This document shows positions 26,519 to 36,040 of a DNA stretch of 59,018 bases, piece after piece (position 1 is the first letter of the stretch; each line of letters starts with the position of its first letter). The notes beneath the pieces are model-generated. The model worked only from the letters and a program-made list of their open reading frames with translations. It did not search any database and was not told the origin of the DNA. The translations under genes and the position numbers were made by a program. Where the stretch lies: NCBI GenBank assembly GCA_001577635.1, contig LSBP01000021.1, positions 1-59,018 of the forward strand, given 5' to 3'. The DNA comes from Halomonadaceae bacterium T82-2 (GTDB lineage Bacteria; Pseudomonadota; Gammaproteobacteria; Pseudomonadales; Halomonadaceae).

Positions 26519-27878
26519 GGCGCGCCTCCAGCGCGGCCAGCAGCTTCTCGTGGATGCCGCCGAAACCGCCGTTGGACATCACCACCAGCCGATCGCCGGG
26601 CCGGGCCTCGTCGACCAGCGCGTCGACCAGCGCCGCGAGGTCGTCGGCCCGCCGCGCCGGCACCGGCGAGGCGGCGACCACCGCGTCCAGCGACCAGTCC
26701 AGCCCCGGCGGCTGATACCACCACACGGCATCCGCGTCGGCCACGCTCTCGCCGAGGCGCGCCTTGAGCGTGCCCAGGCGCATGGTGTTGGAGCGCGGCT
26801 CGATGACCGCCAGCAGCCGCCCGTTGGGGGTCGCCGCGCGCAGGCCGTGCAGGGTGGCCTGGATGGCCGTGGGATGATGGGCGAAGTCGTCGATCACCTG
26901 GATGCCGGCGATCTGGCCGCGCACCTCCTGGCGCCGGCGCGGCGAGGCGAAGCGCGAAAGCGCCGCGCAGCCCCGCGCCAGGTCGACGCCACAGGTCGAC
27001 GCCGCGGCCAGCGCCCCCAGGGCATTGCGGGCGTTGTGCGCCCCGCTCAGCGACCATTCGACCACGGCATCGTCGTTGCCGTGCAGGACGCGAAAGCGCC
27101 CGTCGTCGGCGCGCTCCGAAGCCCAGCGCCAGGCGCTGTCCGCCGCGCTGCCGAAGCGTTCGACCGGCGTCCAGCAGCCCATCGCCAGGACCCGCTCGAG
27201 AGCCGGCTCGCCATCGGCGGCCAGCACTCGCCCGTCGCCGGGCACGGTACGCAGCAGGTGATGGAACTGCCGCTCGATGGCCGCCAGGTCGGGGAAGATG
27301 TCGGCGTGGTCGAACTCCAGATTGTTGAGCACCACGACATCCGGCCGGTAGTGCACGAACTTGGAACGCTTGTCGAAGAAGGCCGTGTCGTACTCGTCGG
27401 CCTCGACCACGAAGGGCGCATCCGGGGCACCGAGTCGCGCCGAAACACCGAAATTGCGCGGCACGCCGCCGATCAGGAATCCGGGGCTGAGTCCGGCGGA
27501 TTCCAGCAGCCAGGCCAGCAGGCTGGCGGTGGTAGTCTTGCCGTGGGTGCCGGCCACCGCCAGCACGCGCCGCCCGGGCAGGATGTGCTCGGCCAGCCAC
27601 TGGGGACCCGAGACATAGGGCAGCCGGGCCTCGAGCAGCGCCTCGACCTCGGGGTTGCCGCGGGACAGCGCATTGCCGACCACCACCAGGTCGGGGCGCG
27701 GCGAGAGGTTCTCGGCGGCGTAGCCGTCGCACAGGGCGATGCCGGCGGCCTCGAGCTGGGTGCTCATCGGCGGGTAGACGTTGGCATCCGAACCGCTGAC
27801 CGTCAGCCCCCGCTCGCGGGCGAGCAGGGCCAGGCTGCCCATGAAGGTGCCGCAGATACCAAGGATATGCACGTGCAT
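26511..27878 (-). CDS. mpl: UDP-N-acetylmuramate:L-alanyl-gamma-D-glutamyl-meso-diaminopimelate ligase
   Basis: A 455-residue Mur ligase that reattaches recycled tripeptide to UDP-MurNAc, saving cell-wall material. N-terminal MHVHILGICGTFMGSLALLAR is the Rossmann signature of Mpl/MurC. The ATP loop is VAGTHGKTTTASLLAWLLE near residue 115, with the downstream conserved VVEADEYDTAFFDKRSKF, FDHADIFPDLAAIE, and DDFAHHPTAI with the catalytic His pair. The ATG at 27878 follows GGGGAA. Family length is about 455. It lies upstream of ubiX and divergent from pfp. Confidence 0.96.
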   Translation of the reverse strand: MHVHILGICGTFMGSLALLARERGLTVSGSDANVYPPMSTQLEAAGIALCDGYAAENLSPRPDLVVVGNALSRGNPEVEALLEARLPYVSGPQWLAEHILPGRRVLAVAGTHGKTTTASLLAWLLESAGLSPGFLIGGVPRNFGVSARLGAPDAPFVVEADEYDTAFFDKRSKFVHYRPDVVVLNNLEFDHADIFPDLAAIERQFHHLLRTVPGDGRVLAADGEPALERVLAMGCWTPVERFGSAADSAWRWASERADDGRFRVLHGNDDAVVEWSLSGAHNARNALGALAAASTCGVDLARGCAALSRFASPRRRQEVRGQIAGIQVIDDFAHHPTAIQATLHGLRAATPNGRLLAVIEPRSNTMRLGTLKARLGESVADADAVWWYQPPGLDWSLDAVVAASPVPARRADDLAALVDALVDEARPGDRLVVMSNGGFGGIHEKLLAALEARHG

Positions 27879-28068
27879 GACAAGAGTTCCCCGCCGGAGT
27901 GAGTCGCCGGGGCGCCGTGCGGGCGCCGCCACAGGCGGGTGAGCCTAGCATGGGGCTCTCGATCGGCGCCACAGGCCGGCCGCCGTGCAGCTGGCGCCGC
28001 TTTCGGCTATGATGCACGGTCGTTCCCCCCTCGCAAGCCCAATGACCAGCAGGAGCAAAGGAAGCCCC

Positions 28069-29328
28069 ATGGCCCAGCACAATGCCTTCTATGCCCAGTC
28101 CGGTGGCGTCACCGCCGTCATCAACGCCAGTGCCTGCGGCGTGATCGAAGCGTGCCGCCGTCACGACGATCGGATCGGCAAGGTGTATGCCGGACACAAC
28201 GGCATCATCGGCGCCCTGACGGAAGACCTGATCGACGTCTCCCAGGAATCCGACGAGGCCATCCGTGCCCTGCGCCACACCCCGGGCGGCGCCTTCGGCT
28301 CCTGCCGCTACAAGCTCAAGGACATCGAGACCCACCGTGCCCAGTACGAGCGCCTGATCGAGGTCTTCAAGGCCCACGACATCCGCTACTTCTTCTACAA
28401 CGGCGGCGGCGACAGCGCCGACACCTGCCTCAAGGTCTCCCAGCTCTCCGAGAAGATGGGCTACCCGCTGACCGCCATCCACGTGCCCAAGACGGTCGAC
28501 AACGACCTGCCGATCACCGACAACTCGCCCGGCTTCGGCAGCGTCGCCAAGTACATCGCCACCTCCACCCGCGAGGCGGCGCTGGACATCGCCTCGATGT
28601 GCGCCACCTCGACCAAGGTCTTCGTGCTCGAGGTCATGGGCCGTCACGCCGGCTGGATCGCCGCCGCCGGGGCGCTGGCCGGCAACGGCGAGGGCGAGCC
28701 GCCGCACCTGGTGATCTTCCCCGAGGTGGCCTTCGACCGCGGCGCGGTGATGAAGCGTGTCGAGGAGTCGGTCAAGCGCTACGGCTACTGCGTGGTGGTG
28801 GTCTCCGAGGGCGCCCGCTACGCGGACGGCACCTTCCTGGCCGACGCCGGCAACACCGATGCCTTCGGCCATCGCCAGCTGGGCGGCGTGGCGCCGACCC
28901 TGGCCGGCATGATCAAGCAGGACCTGGGCTACAAGTACCACTGGGCGGTCGCCGACTACCTGCAGCGCGCCGCGCGCCACCTCGCCTCGAAGACCGATGT
29001 CGACCAGGCCTATGCCGTGGGCAAGGAGGCGGTGGAGCTGGCACTGGCCGGCAAGAACGCCATGATGCCGGCCATCAAGCGAGTCAGCGACACGCCCTAC
29101 GAGTGGCGTGTCGAGGCCGCACCGCTGGCCGAGGTCGCCAACAAGGAGAAGTTCATGCCCCGCGACTTCATCCGCGAAGACGGCTTCGGCATCACCCCGG
29201 CCTGCCGGCGCTACCTGTCTCCATTGATCCAGGGCGAGGATTTCCCGCCGTTCGAGAACGGCCTGCCCATGGTCGCCTCGCTGAAGCTGGCCAAGGTCGA
29301 GCGCAAGCTGCCCACCTTCGAACTGTAA
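28069..29328 (+). CDS. pfp: Phosphofructokinase, pyrophosphate-dependent type
   Basis: A 419-residue protein of the PfkA superfamily. It phosphorylates fructose 6-phosphate; the donor is probably pyrophosphate, which makes the reaction reversible. The donor loop is FFYNGGGDSADTCLKVSQ near residue 108: the G-G-x-D-S-x-D-T form is typical of pyrophosphate enzymes and unlike the GGDGS of ATP enzymes. The catalytic loop is VPKTVDNDLP near residue 140. Also seen are GRHAGWIAA and SEGARYADG. The ATG at 28069 follows AAAGGAAG. Donor specificity is inferred from motifs only. A soluble pyrophosphatase gene lies 1.9 kb downstream. Confidence 0.88.
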   Translation: MAQHNAFYAQSGGVTAVINASACGVIEACRRHDDRIGKVYAGHNGIIGALTEDLIDVSQESDEAIRALRHTPGGAFGSCRYKLKDIETHRAQYERLIEVFKAHDIRYFFYNGGGDSADTCLKVSQLSEKMGYPLTAIHVPKTVDNDLPITDNSPGFGSVAKYIATSTREAALDIASMCATSTKVFVLEVMGRHAGWIAAAGALAGNGEGEPPHLVIFPEVAFDRGAVMKRVEESVKRYGYCVVVVSEGARYADGTFLADAGNTDAFGHRQLGGVAPTLAGMIKQDLGYKYHWAVADYLQRAARHLASKTDVDQAYAVGKEAVELALAGKNAMMPAIKRVSDTPYEWRVEAAPLAEVANKEKFMPRDFIREDGFGITPACRRYLSPLIQGEDFPPFENGLPMVASLKLAKVERKLPTFEL

Positions 29329-29335
29329 GGCGAAA

Positions 29336-29366
29336 GCCCCGCCCCATGCTGGCCGGTGGGCGGGGC
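29336..29366. terminator. GC-rich hairpin between convergent pfp and pseudokinase genes
   Basis: GCCCCGCCC (29336-29344) and GGGCGGGGC (29358-29366) form a perfect 9-base stem. It immediately follows the pfp stop. There is no T-run, so it is a terminator-like or stabilising structure at most. Confidence 0.45.
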
Positions 29367-29373
29367 CGCCGAC

Positions 29374-31110
29374 TCACCGAATCAGCCAGGACAGCACCAG
29401 CAGCAGCAACAGGACCCCGGCAACCGCCTGCCAGAGGTTGGCCGGCTCGCGCAGGGCGGGCCGCTCCTCCTCCGCCGAGGCACGGCGCGGGTCGCGCAGG
29501 GCCAGCAGGAACTCCGACAGCCGGCGGAAACGCAGTGCACGCTGCGGGTCCAGCGCCCGCTTGAGCGCCTCGTCGAGCGCTGCCGGCACCTCGGGGTTGG
29601 CGAGCCGTGCACTGCGATAGTGCATCTGCTCGAGCCCGGTGTGACTGCGCAGCTGATGCGGCGGCTGCGCGTACGGCAGCCCGCCGGTCAGCAACCAGTA
29701 GATCACCGACGCCAGCGAGTACTGGTCGCTGCGCCGACCCACTTCTGTGTCCAGGGCATACTCCGGCGCACTATGCTCGCTGAGCCCCACCTCCCGGGCC
29801 AGCTCCCGCGCCATGGCATCGTCCTCGCGCCGATGACAGGCACCGAAATGGCCCAGCACCACCCGACCGTGCGGGTCGATCAATATCGTGTCGGGCCTCA
29901 ACTGTTGAAAGAGCACGTCACGCCGGTGCAGGGCCTGAACCGCCTTGGCCAGTTGGCGGGCAATGTCCAGCCGCTGAACCAAGGTGGCCTGCGGGTGACG
30001 GCGCGCCCAGTCGGCGAGCGTCTCGCCGTTCACCGGCTCCGTCAGGTAATAGAGGTAGCGATGGGGACGCCCCACGTCGACACGCCGGGGAATGAACGGC
30101 GAGCGCACCCGGTCGATGATCCACTGCTGCAGCAGGAAGTGCTCGAGGTAAGCATTGCGGCTGGACAGTTCGGGGCTCGGCGCACGGAGCACCATCTCGC
30201 GCCCGCCGTGGGTATCGCGCACCCGGTAGACCCGCGTCTTGGCGGTACGCGACAGCACCGCCAGCACCTCGAAACCGTCGAGGCGCTCACCCACGCCCAG
30301 TTCCGGCGGCACGGGCATGCTGCCGTACACCGGCTCGGGGGCGTCGGGCTCGCGCTCCGGCAGGCGATCGATGCGCACCAGCTGGAAGCAGAACTGCTCG
30401 GCATCGTAGCCGCGCGCACCGGCACGCTGCTGGGCGGCCTCGGCCAGCCGCTCGCAGGCCGCGTCCAGGTCGCTGACGTCGGAGCGGATCAGCTGCACGT
30501 AGTCGGAAGGCATCAGGGTGCCCCGCACCGCGCGGGTGGTGAACAGGAAGAGGTCGCCCTGCTTCAGCGGCAGCCGGTCATAGTCGATGTCCAGGTTGCC
30601 GTCGAGCCCCAGCGCGCGGGACGGGTAACGGTAACCGCCCAGGTCGGTGACGTGGTCGCGCGAGAGCTGCTCGAACTCGGCCCCGCGCAGGCGAAAGACC
30701 AGGGTGTCGCCCATGTGGAAGAGATGGGCCTCCGCGCCACGAAAGACGATGGCCGACATCGAGCTGACATAGCTGCCGCCCTCGATGTAGCGGCTCTGGC
30801 TGTGGCTCCAGCTGTTGAGCGCCCGCAGTACCCGCGTGGCCGAGTCCTTGACCTCCCAGTGGGCCGGGGTCGAGTAGTAGTCGGTCAGGAAACCGCGCAC
30901 GCTGAGATCGCCGGCCTGCTTGGCGATCGCGTTGCGCCAGATGGAATCGCTGATCAGCGCACAGACTCCCTTGGCCCCCAGGGCCGCGGCATCCTCGGGC
31001 ACCAGCACCGACATCGAGCTGCGATGCCGGCGCCGCTCGGGCGCCACGAAGGCCTGGCCATAACTCAAAGACAGCGCTTGTTCCGCCAACCGGGTCTCCT
31101 TGCTCGTCAC
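29374..31110 (-). CDS. PP2C-like phosphatase/Ser-Thr kinase fusion with degenerate active sites, membrane-anchored
   Basis: A 578-residue protein: PP2C-like domain at about 1-245, kinase-like domain at about 270-520 and a C-terminal membrane helix at about 555-576. The family exists in Pseudomonas as a bifunctional kinase/phosphatase. Here the key residues are lost. In the kinase, HRDLKPxN is replaced by [11 protein letters not shown] by HFG, and the ATP-binding Lys by Arg (MVLRAP), although APE (SAPEYAL) remains. In the phosphatase, the SDG metal-binding triplet is TTR (LFTTRAV) and the DG of the first metal site is DS. A double pseudoenzyme, perhaps a signalling scaffold, is inferred. It is convergent with pfp and divergent from ppa. 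Confidence 0.8.
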   Translation of the reverse strand: MTSKETRLAEQALSLSYGQAFVAPERRRHRSSMSVLVPEDAAALGAKGVCALISDSIWRNAIAKQAGDLSVRGFLTDYYSTPAHWEVKDSATRVLRALNSWSHSQSRYIEGGSYVSSMSAIVFRGAEAHLFHMGDTLVFRLRGAEFEQLSRDHVTDLGGYRYPSRALGLDGNLDIDYDRLPLKQGDLFLFTTRAVRGTLMPSDYVQLIRSDVSDLDAACERLAEAAQQRAGARGYDAEQFCFQLVRIDRLPEREPDAPEPVYGSMPVPPELGVGERLDGFEVLAVLSRTAKTRVYRVRDTHGGREMVLRAPSPELSSRNAYLEHFLLQQWIIDRVRSPFIPRRVDVGRPHRYLYYLTEPVNGETLADWARRHPQATLVQRLDIARQLAKAVQALHRRDVLFQQLRPDTILIDPHGRVVLGHFGACHRREDDAMARELAREVGLSEHSAPEYALDTEVGRRSDQYSLASVIYWLLTGGLPYAQPPHQLRSHTGLEQMHYRSARLANPEVPAALDEALKRALDPQRALRFRRLSEFLLALRDPRRASAEEERPALREPANLWQAVAGVLLLLLVLSWLIR

Positions 31111-31178
31111 GCGGCGTGACTATCATACACGCTCGCGGTGCATCGGCCATGACGGCGAGGGCCGCCGTCGGGCCGGCA

Positions 31179-31207
31179 TGGCAATCGCCGGATACAGTTC
31201 GTATAAT
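31179..31207 (+). promoter_or_regulatory. Sigma-70 promoter of ppa
   Basis: A perfect -10 TATAAT at 31202-31207 is preceded at 17 bases by a weak -35, TGGCAA. The predicted start is about 46 bases before the ppa ATG. Confidence 0.65.
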
Positions 31208-31259
31208 CCGGCCAGTCTTTCCGTCATCTAGCCCAACAGCCCAACGCAAGGATTCGACG

Positions 31260-31790
31260 ATGAGCTTCAACCAGATTCCCGCCGGCAAGGATCTCCCCAA
31301 CGACGTCTATGTGGCGATCGAGATCCCGGCCAATCATGCGCCGATCAAGTACGAGATCGACAAGGATATGGATGCGCTGGTCGTCGACCGCTTCATGGCC
31401 ACGCCGATGTTCTACCCGGCCAACTACGGCTTCATCCCCAACACCCTGGCCGACGACGGCGACCCGCTCGACGCCCTGGTGGTGACGCCGCACCCGGTCC
31501 AGCCCGGCAGCGTGATCCGCGCCCGCCCGGTCGGCGTGCTGAACATGACCGACGAGGCCGGCGAGGACGCCAAGCTGGTCTGCGTGCCGCACAGCAAGCT
31601 CACCTCCCTCTACGACGAGGTCGAGGAGGTCACCGACCTGCCCGAGCTGCTGCGCCAGCAGATCGCCCACTTCTTCGAGAACTACAAGGATCTCGAGAAG
31701 GGCAAGTGGGTCAAGGTCGAGTCCTGGGACAACGCCGAGGCTGCGCGCAAGGCCATCGAGAAGGCTGTCGCCGCCTACACCAAGCAGTAA
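31260..31790 (+). CDS. ppa: Inorganic pyrophosphatase, family I
   Basis: A 176-residue cytoplasmic pyrophosphatase, the same size as Escherichia coli Ppa. Active-site blocks: [43 protein letters not shown] carrying the catalytic DxDxxD, then [15 protein letters not shown] with the fourth Asp, and a C-terminal [18 protein letters not shown]. It pulls biosynthetic reactions forward by removing pyrophosphate. It would compete with the nearby PPi-type phosphofructokinase for the same metabolite. The ATG at 31260 follows a short leader from a perfect -10 box. Confidence 0.97.
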   Translation: MSFNQIPAGKDLPNDVYVAIEIPANHAPIKYEIDKDMDALVVDRFMATPMFYPANYGFIPNTLADDGDPLDALVVTPHPVQPGSVIRARPVGVLNMTDEAGEDAKLVCVPHSKLTSLYDEVEEVTDLPELLRQQIAHFFENYKDLEKGKWVKVESWDNAEAARKAIEKAVAAYTKQ

Positions 31791-31811
31791 GACCGACTCG
31801 CGCCACCCCTG

Positions 31812-31850
31812 ACGCCGACGGGCCGCATTCAGCGGCCCGTCGGCGTTTTC
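31812..31850. terminator. Strong terminator after ppa
   Basis: A perfect 15-base stem (31812-31826 with 31832-31846), loop ATTCA, and a TTTT tail on the plus strand. It lies 22 bases after the ppa stop and also faces the end of the convergent DUF2333 gene. Confidence 0.92.
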
Positions 31851-31880
31851 AGGCTCCGGCAGGGGGCCGGAAACCGGCGG

Positions 31881-33047
31881 TCAGTGGTCGCCGGTCTTTT
31901 CGGTCGCCTGCGGCGTGGCAGCGTCCGGCGTGGTCGAGGAGGGCGCCGAAGCCTCGCTGCCCTGCGCCCCCGCCGGGGCGGGCGTACCCTGCCCCGGCGC
32001 CGCCTGGCCGGCGGCCTCCTCGCCGGCCGCCTGCGGGTCGGCAGCCTTGGCGGGCGTCGGCTCGGGCCGGGAGACCGTGACCTCCTGCACCCGCTGCGCC
32101 AGCGAACGCGCCAGCTCGGAGATGGCCTGGGTATGGTTGGCCAGCACCAGCGAGTGATTGGCGAAGAGCCCGAACCCGCTGCCGTTGAGAATCACCGGGC
32201 TCCAGACGCGCCGCTGAGCCAGTTCCAGCTCGGCGATCAGCCGTTCCCACAGCTCGCCGGCATCGGCCGAGGCGATGAGGTCGGCATAGTCACGGCGTGT
32301 GGCACGCAGCAGCTGCGTGAACCCCCAGGCCTCGCCGCGGGCCGTGTAGAAGACATTGTCGATGCGGAACCAGGGCGTGGCCTCGGGCAGTTCCGCATCA
32401 CTCACGCCCAGCTCGCGCAGGGCGTCGGGGTCATCGACGTTGGCCAGCAGGTGCTGGGTCTGACGCTGGAAGTGGCGGGCCGAGGCATTCAGCCACGCCG
32501 CCAGCGGCTTGCCATCGCCGACGAAGCCGGACACCGTCGACTGGTCAAGCGCATCCTGATAGCCCTGCAACGCGCCGACCGCCTTGGCGTAGCGTCGCTC
32601 CGCGCCGGGATACAGCCAGTCGCCACGGTCGGCGTTCAGCGCCGCCTGCGCGTCTTCCAGCGCGGCCGGCGCCTGCCCGCTCAGGTCGGGCAGCGCCGCC
32701 GCCATCACTCGCGCCTGGTCCAGCACGCCGCCTTCCCAGCTCGGCATGTTGTCCAGCCACACGCCCGGCGGGAAGACATCGTTGCTCAACAGACCGCCGG
32801 GCTTGTCGAGCAGGGTCTCGACCACGCCCTCGAGCGCGGTCACCGTCGCCACGCCCCGTACCGGCGAGGGCGTATCGGCCGCGTCGACCGTGACGATATC
32901 GCCGGGACGCTGGCTCCACCAGATACCCAGCCCGATGCAGACCACCAGATAGACGATGACGAGCGTCAGCAGCGGTTTCCAGATCCAGCCATACTCGGGG
33001 CGTTCGAGCACCTCGGCGCGACGCTTGCGATTGCGAGATAGAGCCAT
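31881..33047 (-). CDS. DUF2333 family membrane protein
   Basis: A 388-residue protein of the DUF2333 family: a basic cytoplasmic N-terminus, one membrane helix at about residues 24-46 (LLTLVIVYLVVCIGLGIWW), then a periplasmic helical domain. Family blocks include GGLLSNDVFPPGVWLDNMP, FRIDNVFYTARGEAWGFTQLLRA, and WSPVILNGSGFGLFANHSLVLA. The last 70 residues are an Ala/Pro/Glu/Gln-rich low-complexity tail. No function is established for the family to my knowledge. The start at 33047 follows AAGGACG; the frame remains open to 33128. It is divergent from dsbD. Confidence 0.85.
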   Translation of the reverse strand: MALSRNRKRRAEVLERPEYGWIWKPLLTLVIVYLVVCIGLGIWWSQRPGDIVTVDAADTPSPVRGVATVTALEGVVETLLDKPGGLLSNDVFPPGVWLDNMPSWEGGVLDQARVMAAALPDLSGQAPAALEDAQAALNADRGDWLYPGAERRYAKAVGALQGYQDALDQSTVSGFVGDGKPLAAWLNASARHFQRQTQHLLANVDDPDALRELGVSDAELPEATPWFRIDNVFYTARGEAWGFTQLLRATRRDYADLIASADAGELWERLIAELELAQRRVWSPVILNGSGFGLFANHSLVLANHTQAISELARSLAQRVQEVTVSRPEPTPAKAADPQAAGEEAAGQAAPGQGTPAPAGAQGSEASAPSSTTPDAATPQATEKTGDH

Positions 33048-33187
33048 GTCCACGACGTCCTTGGGCGTGACGAATGAGAATTGGGTCAATGAGAAGGGTA
33101 TCCTATCATGCGATGCTCGGCGCCCCATGTCGGGCCCTCAACGCCGCCCTTGCGGTCGCCACCGCCCCAACCCGAGGACGATACGTC

Positions 33188-35125
33188 ATGCGTCATGCGT
33201 CATTCGCCACCCGGCTGCTGCTGATCACGACTCTGTTCATGGCCGTGTTCATCCTTCAGCCCGCCCGCGCCGGCTGGCTGGCGGACAACCAGGCCAACGG
33301 CGACGGCTTCCTGCCGGTTGACGAGGCCTTCCAGGCCAGCGCCTGGCGCGACGCGGACACCCTCTACGTCGGCTTCACGCCGGCCGACGGCTACTACCTC
33401 TACCGTCAGCGCTTCGCCGCGGCCAGCGACACTCCAGGCATCTCGCTGGGCGCGCCGCAGCTGCCTCCGGGCATCTTCAAGAGCGATCCCTACCTGGGCG
33501 ACGTGTACGTCTTCCACGATCCGGTCGTCATGCGCGTACCCATCCAGGGCGACGCGCCGGGCGACCAGCCCCTGTCGGCGCGGATCACCTTTCAGGGCTG
33601 CGCCGAGGCCGGACTGTGCTATCCGCCGGAGACGATCTCGCTGACCGCCCGCCCCGGCTCGCCACCGGAACGCTTCGCGACGGCCGCCGGCCTGACGGAC
33701 GCGCCATCGACTGCACCTCGCTCGTCGAAAGCCGACTCGACAACCGGGCAATCTGCCGCCCCGTCGCCCCCGGCCAGCGCTCCGACGTCGACTCCCGCCG
33801 CCGATGCCCCGGACAGCGCCTTCAGCGCCCTGCTCGGCGACGACGCCCCGGCCTGGCTGGTCCTGACCGGCTTCTTCGTAGCCGGGCTGGGCCTGACGTT
33901 CACGCCCTGCGTGCTGCCGATGATGCCGATCCTCGCCGCGATCATCGTCGGCCAGCGCTCCGGCCGCCGACGGGCACTGCTGCTGTCGGGCAGCTACGTC
34001 GCCGGCATGGCGTCGACCTATGCCGTCGTCGGCGTGCTGATGGGGCTGTTCGGTGCCGGGCTCAACCTCCAGGCCCGCCTGCAGTCCCCTTGGGTGCTGA
34101 TCCCCTTTGCACTGCTGTTCACGCTGTTCGCCCTGGCGATGTTCGGCAGCATCAACCTGCGCCTGCCCTCGCGCCTCGGCCAGCACGTATCGGCCTGGCA
34201 GACCCGCCTGCAACGCAGCGGACCGGTGGGGCTGGCCCTGGCCGGCGCCCTGTCCGTGGTGGTGGTGTCGCCGTGCGTTTCGGCCCCGCTTGCCGGGGCG
34301 CTGGTCTACATCGCGGCGACCGGCAAGGCGCTCTGGGGCGGTGCCGCTCTGCTGGCCCTGGCGCTAGGCATGGGGGTGCCGCTGCTGCTCGTGGGCACCT
34401 TCGGCGGCGCCCTGCTGCCCCGAGCCGGCGCCTGGATGAACGGTATCAAGAGCGCCTTCGGCGTGCTGATGCTGGGCGTCGCCATCTGGCTGGTCGAACG
34501 TCTGCTGCCCGACCCGGTAACGCTGCTGCTGTGGGCCACGCTGGCCATGGGCACGGCACTGATGCTCGGCGCCCTGTCGCTCGGCCAGCCGGCGGGCTGG
34601 GCACGCCTGCGCCAGACGCTGGGATTGGTGCTGCTGGGCTGGGGACTGGCTTTGGTCCTCGGCGCCGCCCAGGGCGGTGGCGATCCGCTGCGCCCGTTGC
34701 GCCCGGGCCTGGCGGATGACACTCGCGTGGCACCGCCGGCTTTCACCACCGTGACGACCCTCGAGGGCCTGCAGCGCGAGCTCGCCCGGGCGGAACAGCG
34801 CGGACAGCCCGCTTTCGTCGACATCAGTGCCGAATGGTGCATTTCCTGCCAGATCATGGAAAACGAGGTATTTCCGGCACCCGCCGTTGCTCGCCGCCTG
34901 ACCGACTTCCATCGCATCCGCGCCGACGTCACCGACACCAACGCCACCAGCCGCGCCCTGCTCAATCATTTCGGCCTGTTCGGCCCGCCGGGGCTGCTGT
35001 TCTTCGATGGCGAACACGAGCTGAAGGCGGCCCGGCTGCTCGGGGAGGTCGACGCCGATACGCTGGCCGCGCATCTCGATCGCGTGCGGAAGCGGGTCGA
35101 CGCCGGCCCGATCGCGAGTCGCTGA
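33188..35125 (+). CDS. dsbD: Thiol:disulfide interchange protein DsbD
   Basis: A 645-residue DsbD that carries electrons from cytoplasmic thioredoxin to periplasmic DsbC and DsbG. Order: signal peptide at 1-28, N-terminal immunoglobulin-like alpha domain with redox Cys residues in FQGCAEAGLCYPP, a Ser/Thr/Ala/Pro linker, a beta domain of about eight helices with the membrane Cys pair (FTPCVLPMMP and VVSPCVSAPLAG), and a C-terminal thioredoxin-like gamma domain with the active site EWCISCQIMENEVF. All three Cys pairs are present. The start ATG at 33188 immediately precedes the signal peptide; an earlier in-frame ATG exists at 33074. Confidence 0.95.
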   Translation: MRHASFATRLLLITTLFMAVFILQPARAGWLADNQANGDGFLPVDEAFQASAWRDADTLYVGFTPADGYYLYRQRFAAASDTPGISLGAPQLPPGIFKSDPYLGDVYVFHDPVVMRVPIQGDAPGDQPLSARITFQGCAEAGLCYPPETISLTARPGSPPERFATAAGLTDAPSTAPRSSKADSTTGQSAAPSPPASAPTSTPAADAPDSAFSALLGDDAPAWLVLTGFFVAGLGLTFTPCVLPMMPILAAIIVGQRSGRRRALLLSGSYVAGMASTYAVVGVLMGLFGAGLNLQARLQSPWVLIPFALLFTLFALAMFGSINLRLPSRLGQHVSAWQTRLQRSGPVGLALAGALSVVVVSPCVSAPLAGALVYIAATGKALWGGAALLALALGMGVPLLLVGTFGGALLPRAGAWMNGIKSAFGVLMLGVAIWLVERLLPDPVTLLLWATLAMGTALMLGALSLGQPAGWARLRQTLGLVLLGWGLALVLGAAQGGGDPLRPLRPGLADDTRVAPPAFTTVTTLEGLQRELARAEQRGQPAFVDISAEWCISCQIMENEVFPAPAVARRLTDFHRIRADVTDTNATSRALLNHFGLFGPPGLLFFDGEHELKAARLLGEVDADTLAAHLDRVRKRVDAGPIASR

Positions 35126-35544
35126 AAACGCTGTTCGCGACCTCGCTGGACAAGCCCACGGTTTTTCGGCAAACTCCGCCAGCACTGCATTATTGATATT
35201 CAGAGGCGGCATCTTGCAACAACCTGCCGTGATCTGAACGAATCGCGAACAGGTTAACAGCGCCATTTCAAGGACACGGTCATGGCCCGACTGCCAGTAC
35301 ACCACGGCCCTTGCACCGCCCGGACGCCCCCGCGGCCGACCACGGTTTCGTCCCGCGCGCCGGCAGGCGGACACCCGCCGCCTCCCCTCTTCCCCGAGCC
35401 CGCAGGCTCGTCGCCGCTGGTCATCATGCGCCGCTTTTCCGCGGCGGCCGCGAGCCCGGCTCGGAACTTCGGCACGCCACGCCTTCCCGGCTGACGCTGC
35501 CACGTACGACACGCCCCACTCATCTATTCGAGAGACTCCGACAC
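35126..35544 (+). other. 419-base leader/intergenic region between dsbD and accB
   Basis: aroQ, which usually sits here in relatives, is absent. The first 140 bases are comparatively AT-rich (for example CATTATTGATATTC near 35189) and probably hold the accBC promoter. The remainder is GC-rich with a CGCCGC-TTTTCC-GCGGCG hairpin at 35429-35446. A 70-codon Pro/Arg-rich frame at 35282-35494 follows AAGGACA, but it has no recognisable features and is not called. A long regulated leader is plausible. Confidence 0.5.
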
Positions 35545-36012
35545 ATGGACATTCGCAAGGTCAAGAAGCTCATCGAGCTGCTCGAGGAATCCAACATCAG
35601 CGAGATCGAGATTCAGGAAGGTGAAGAGTCGGTGCGGATCAGCCGCCACCCGAACGGTACCGCGGCCCAGCCGATGGTTGCCGCGCCGCAGTGGAACCAC
35701 GCGCCCTCGGCACCGGCTCCCGCACCGGCCGCCGAGCCCGCGGCAGCGGCCGCCGACCCGGCACCGGCCCAGCCCAGCGGCCATGCCGTCACATCGCCGA
35801 TGGTCGGCACCTTCTACCGTTCGCCGGCTCCCGGCGCCAAGGCGTTCGTCGAAGTCGGCCAGAGCGTCAAGAAGGGCGAGACCGTGTGCATCGTCGAGGC
35901 CATGAAGATGATGAACCAGATTGAAGCCGACAAGGACGGCGTGGTCGAAGCGATCCTGGTCGAGGACGGCGAGCCGGTCGAGTTCGACCAGCCGATGCTG
36001 ATCATTTCCTGA
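35545..36012 (+). CDS. accB: Biotin carboxyl carrier protein of acetyl-CoA carboxylase
   Basis: A 155-residue BCCP. The N-terminal [23 protein letters not shown] block is typical, followed by an Ala/Pro-rich mobile linker at about residues 50-80, and a C-terminal biotinyl domain with the biotin Lys in [17 protein letters not shown], the flanking [25 protein letters not shown] and the protruding-thumb region. It carries CO2 between AccC and the AccAD carboxyltransferase in the first step of fatty-acid synthesis. accC follows 28 bases downstream. Biotin for it comes from the bio operon in this same window. Confidence 0.97.
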   Translation: MDIRKVKKLIELLEESNISEIEIQEGEESVRISRHPNGTAAQPMVAAPQWNHAPSAPAPAPAAEPAAAAADPAPAQPSGHAVTSPMVGTFYRSPAPGAKAFVEVGQSVKKGETVCIVEAMKMMNQIEADKDGVVEAILVEDGEPVEFDQPMLIIS

Positions 36013-36040
36013 TTCACGCGACAACCTGGCGGATCACATC

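Noticed and set aside
26485-28980. Minus-strand open frame of 831 codons spanning pfp and mpl
   Set aside because: It crosses two recognised genes in other frames and looks like repetitive Gly/Arg/Ala shadow sequence.
35282-35494. Seventy-codon Pro/Arg-rich frame in the accB leader
   Set aside because: Low-complexity GC-driven sequence without recognised features; a leader peptide cannot be excluded, so it is only mentioned as part of the leader.
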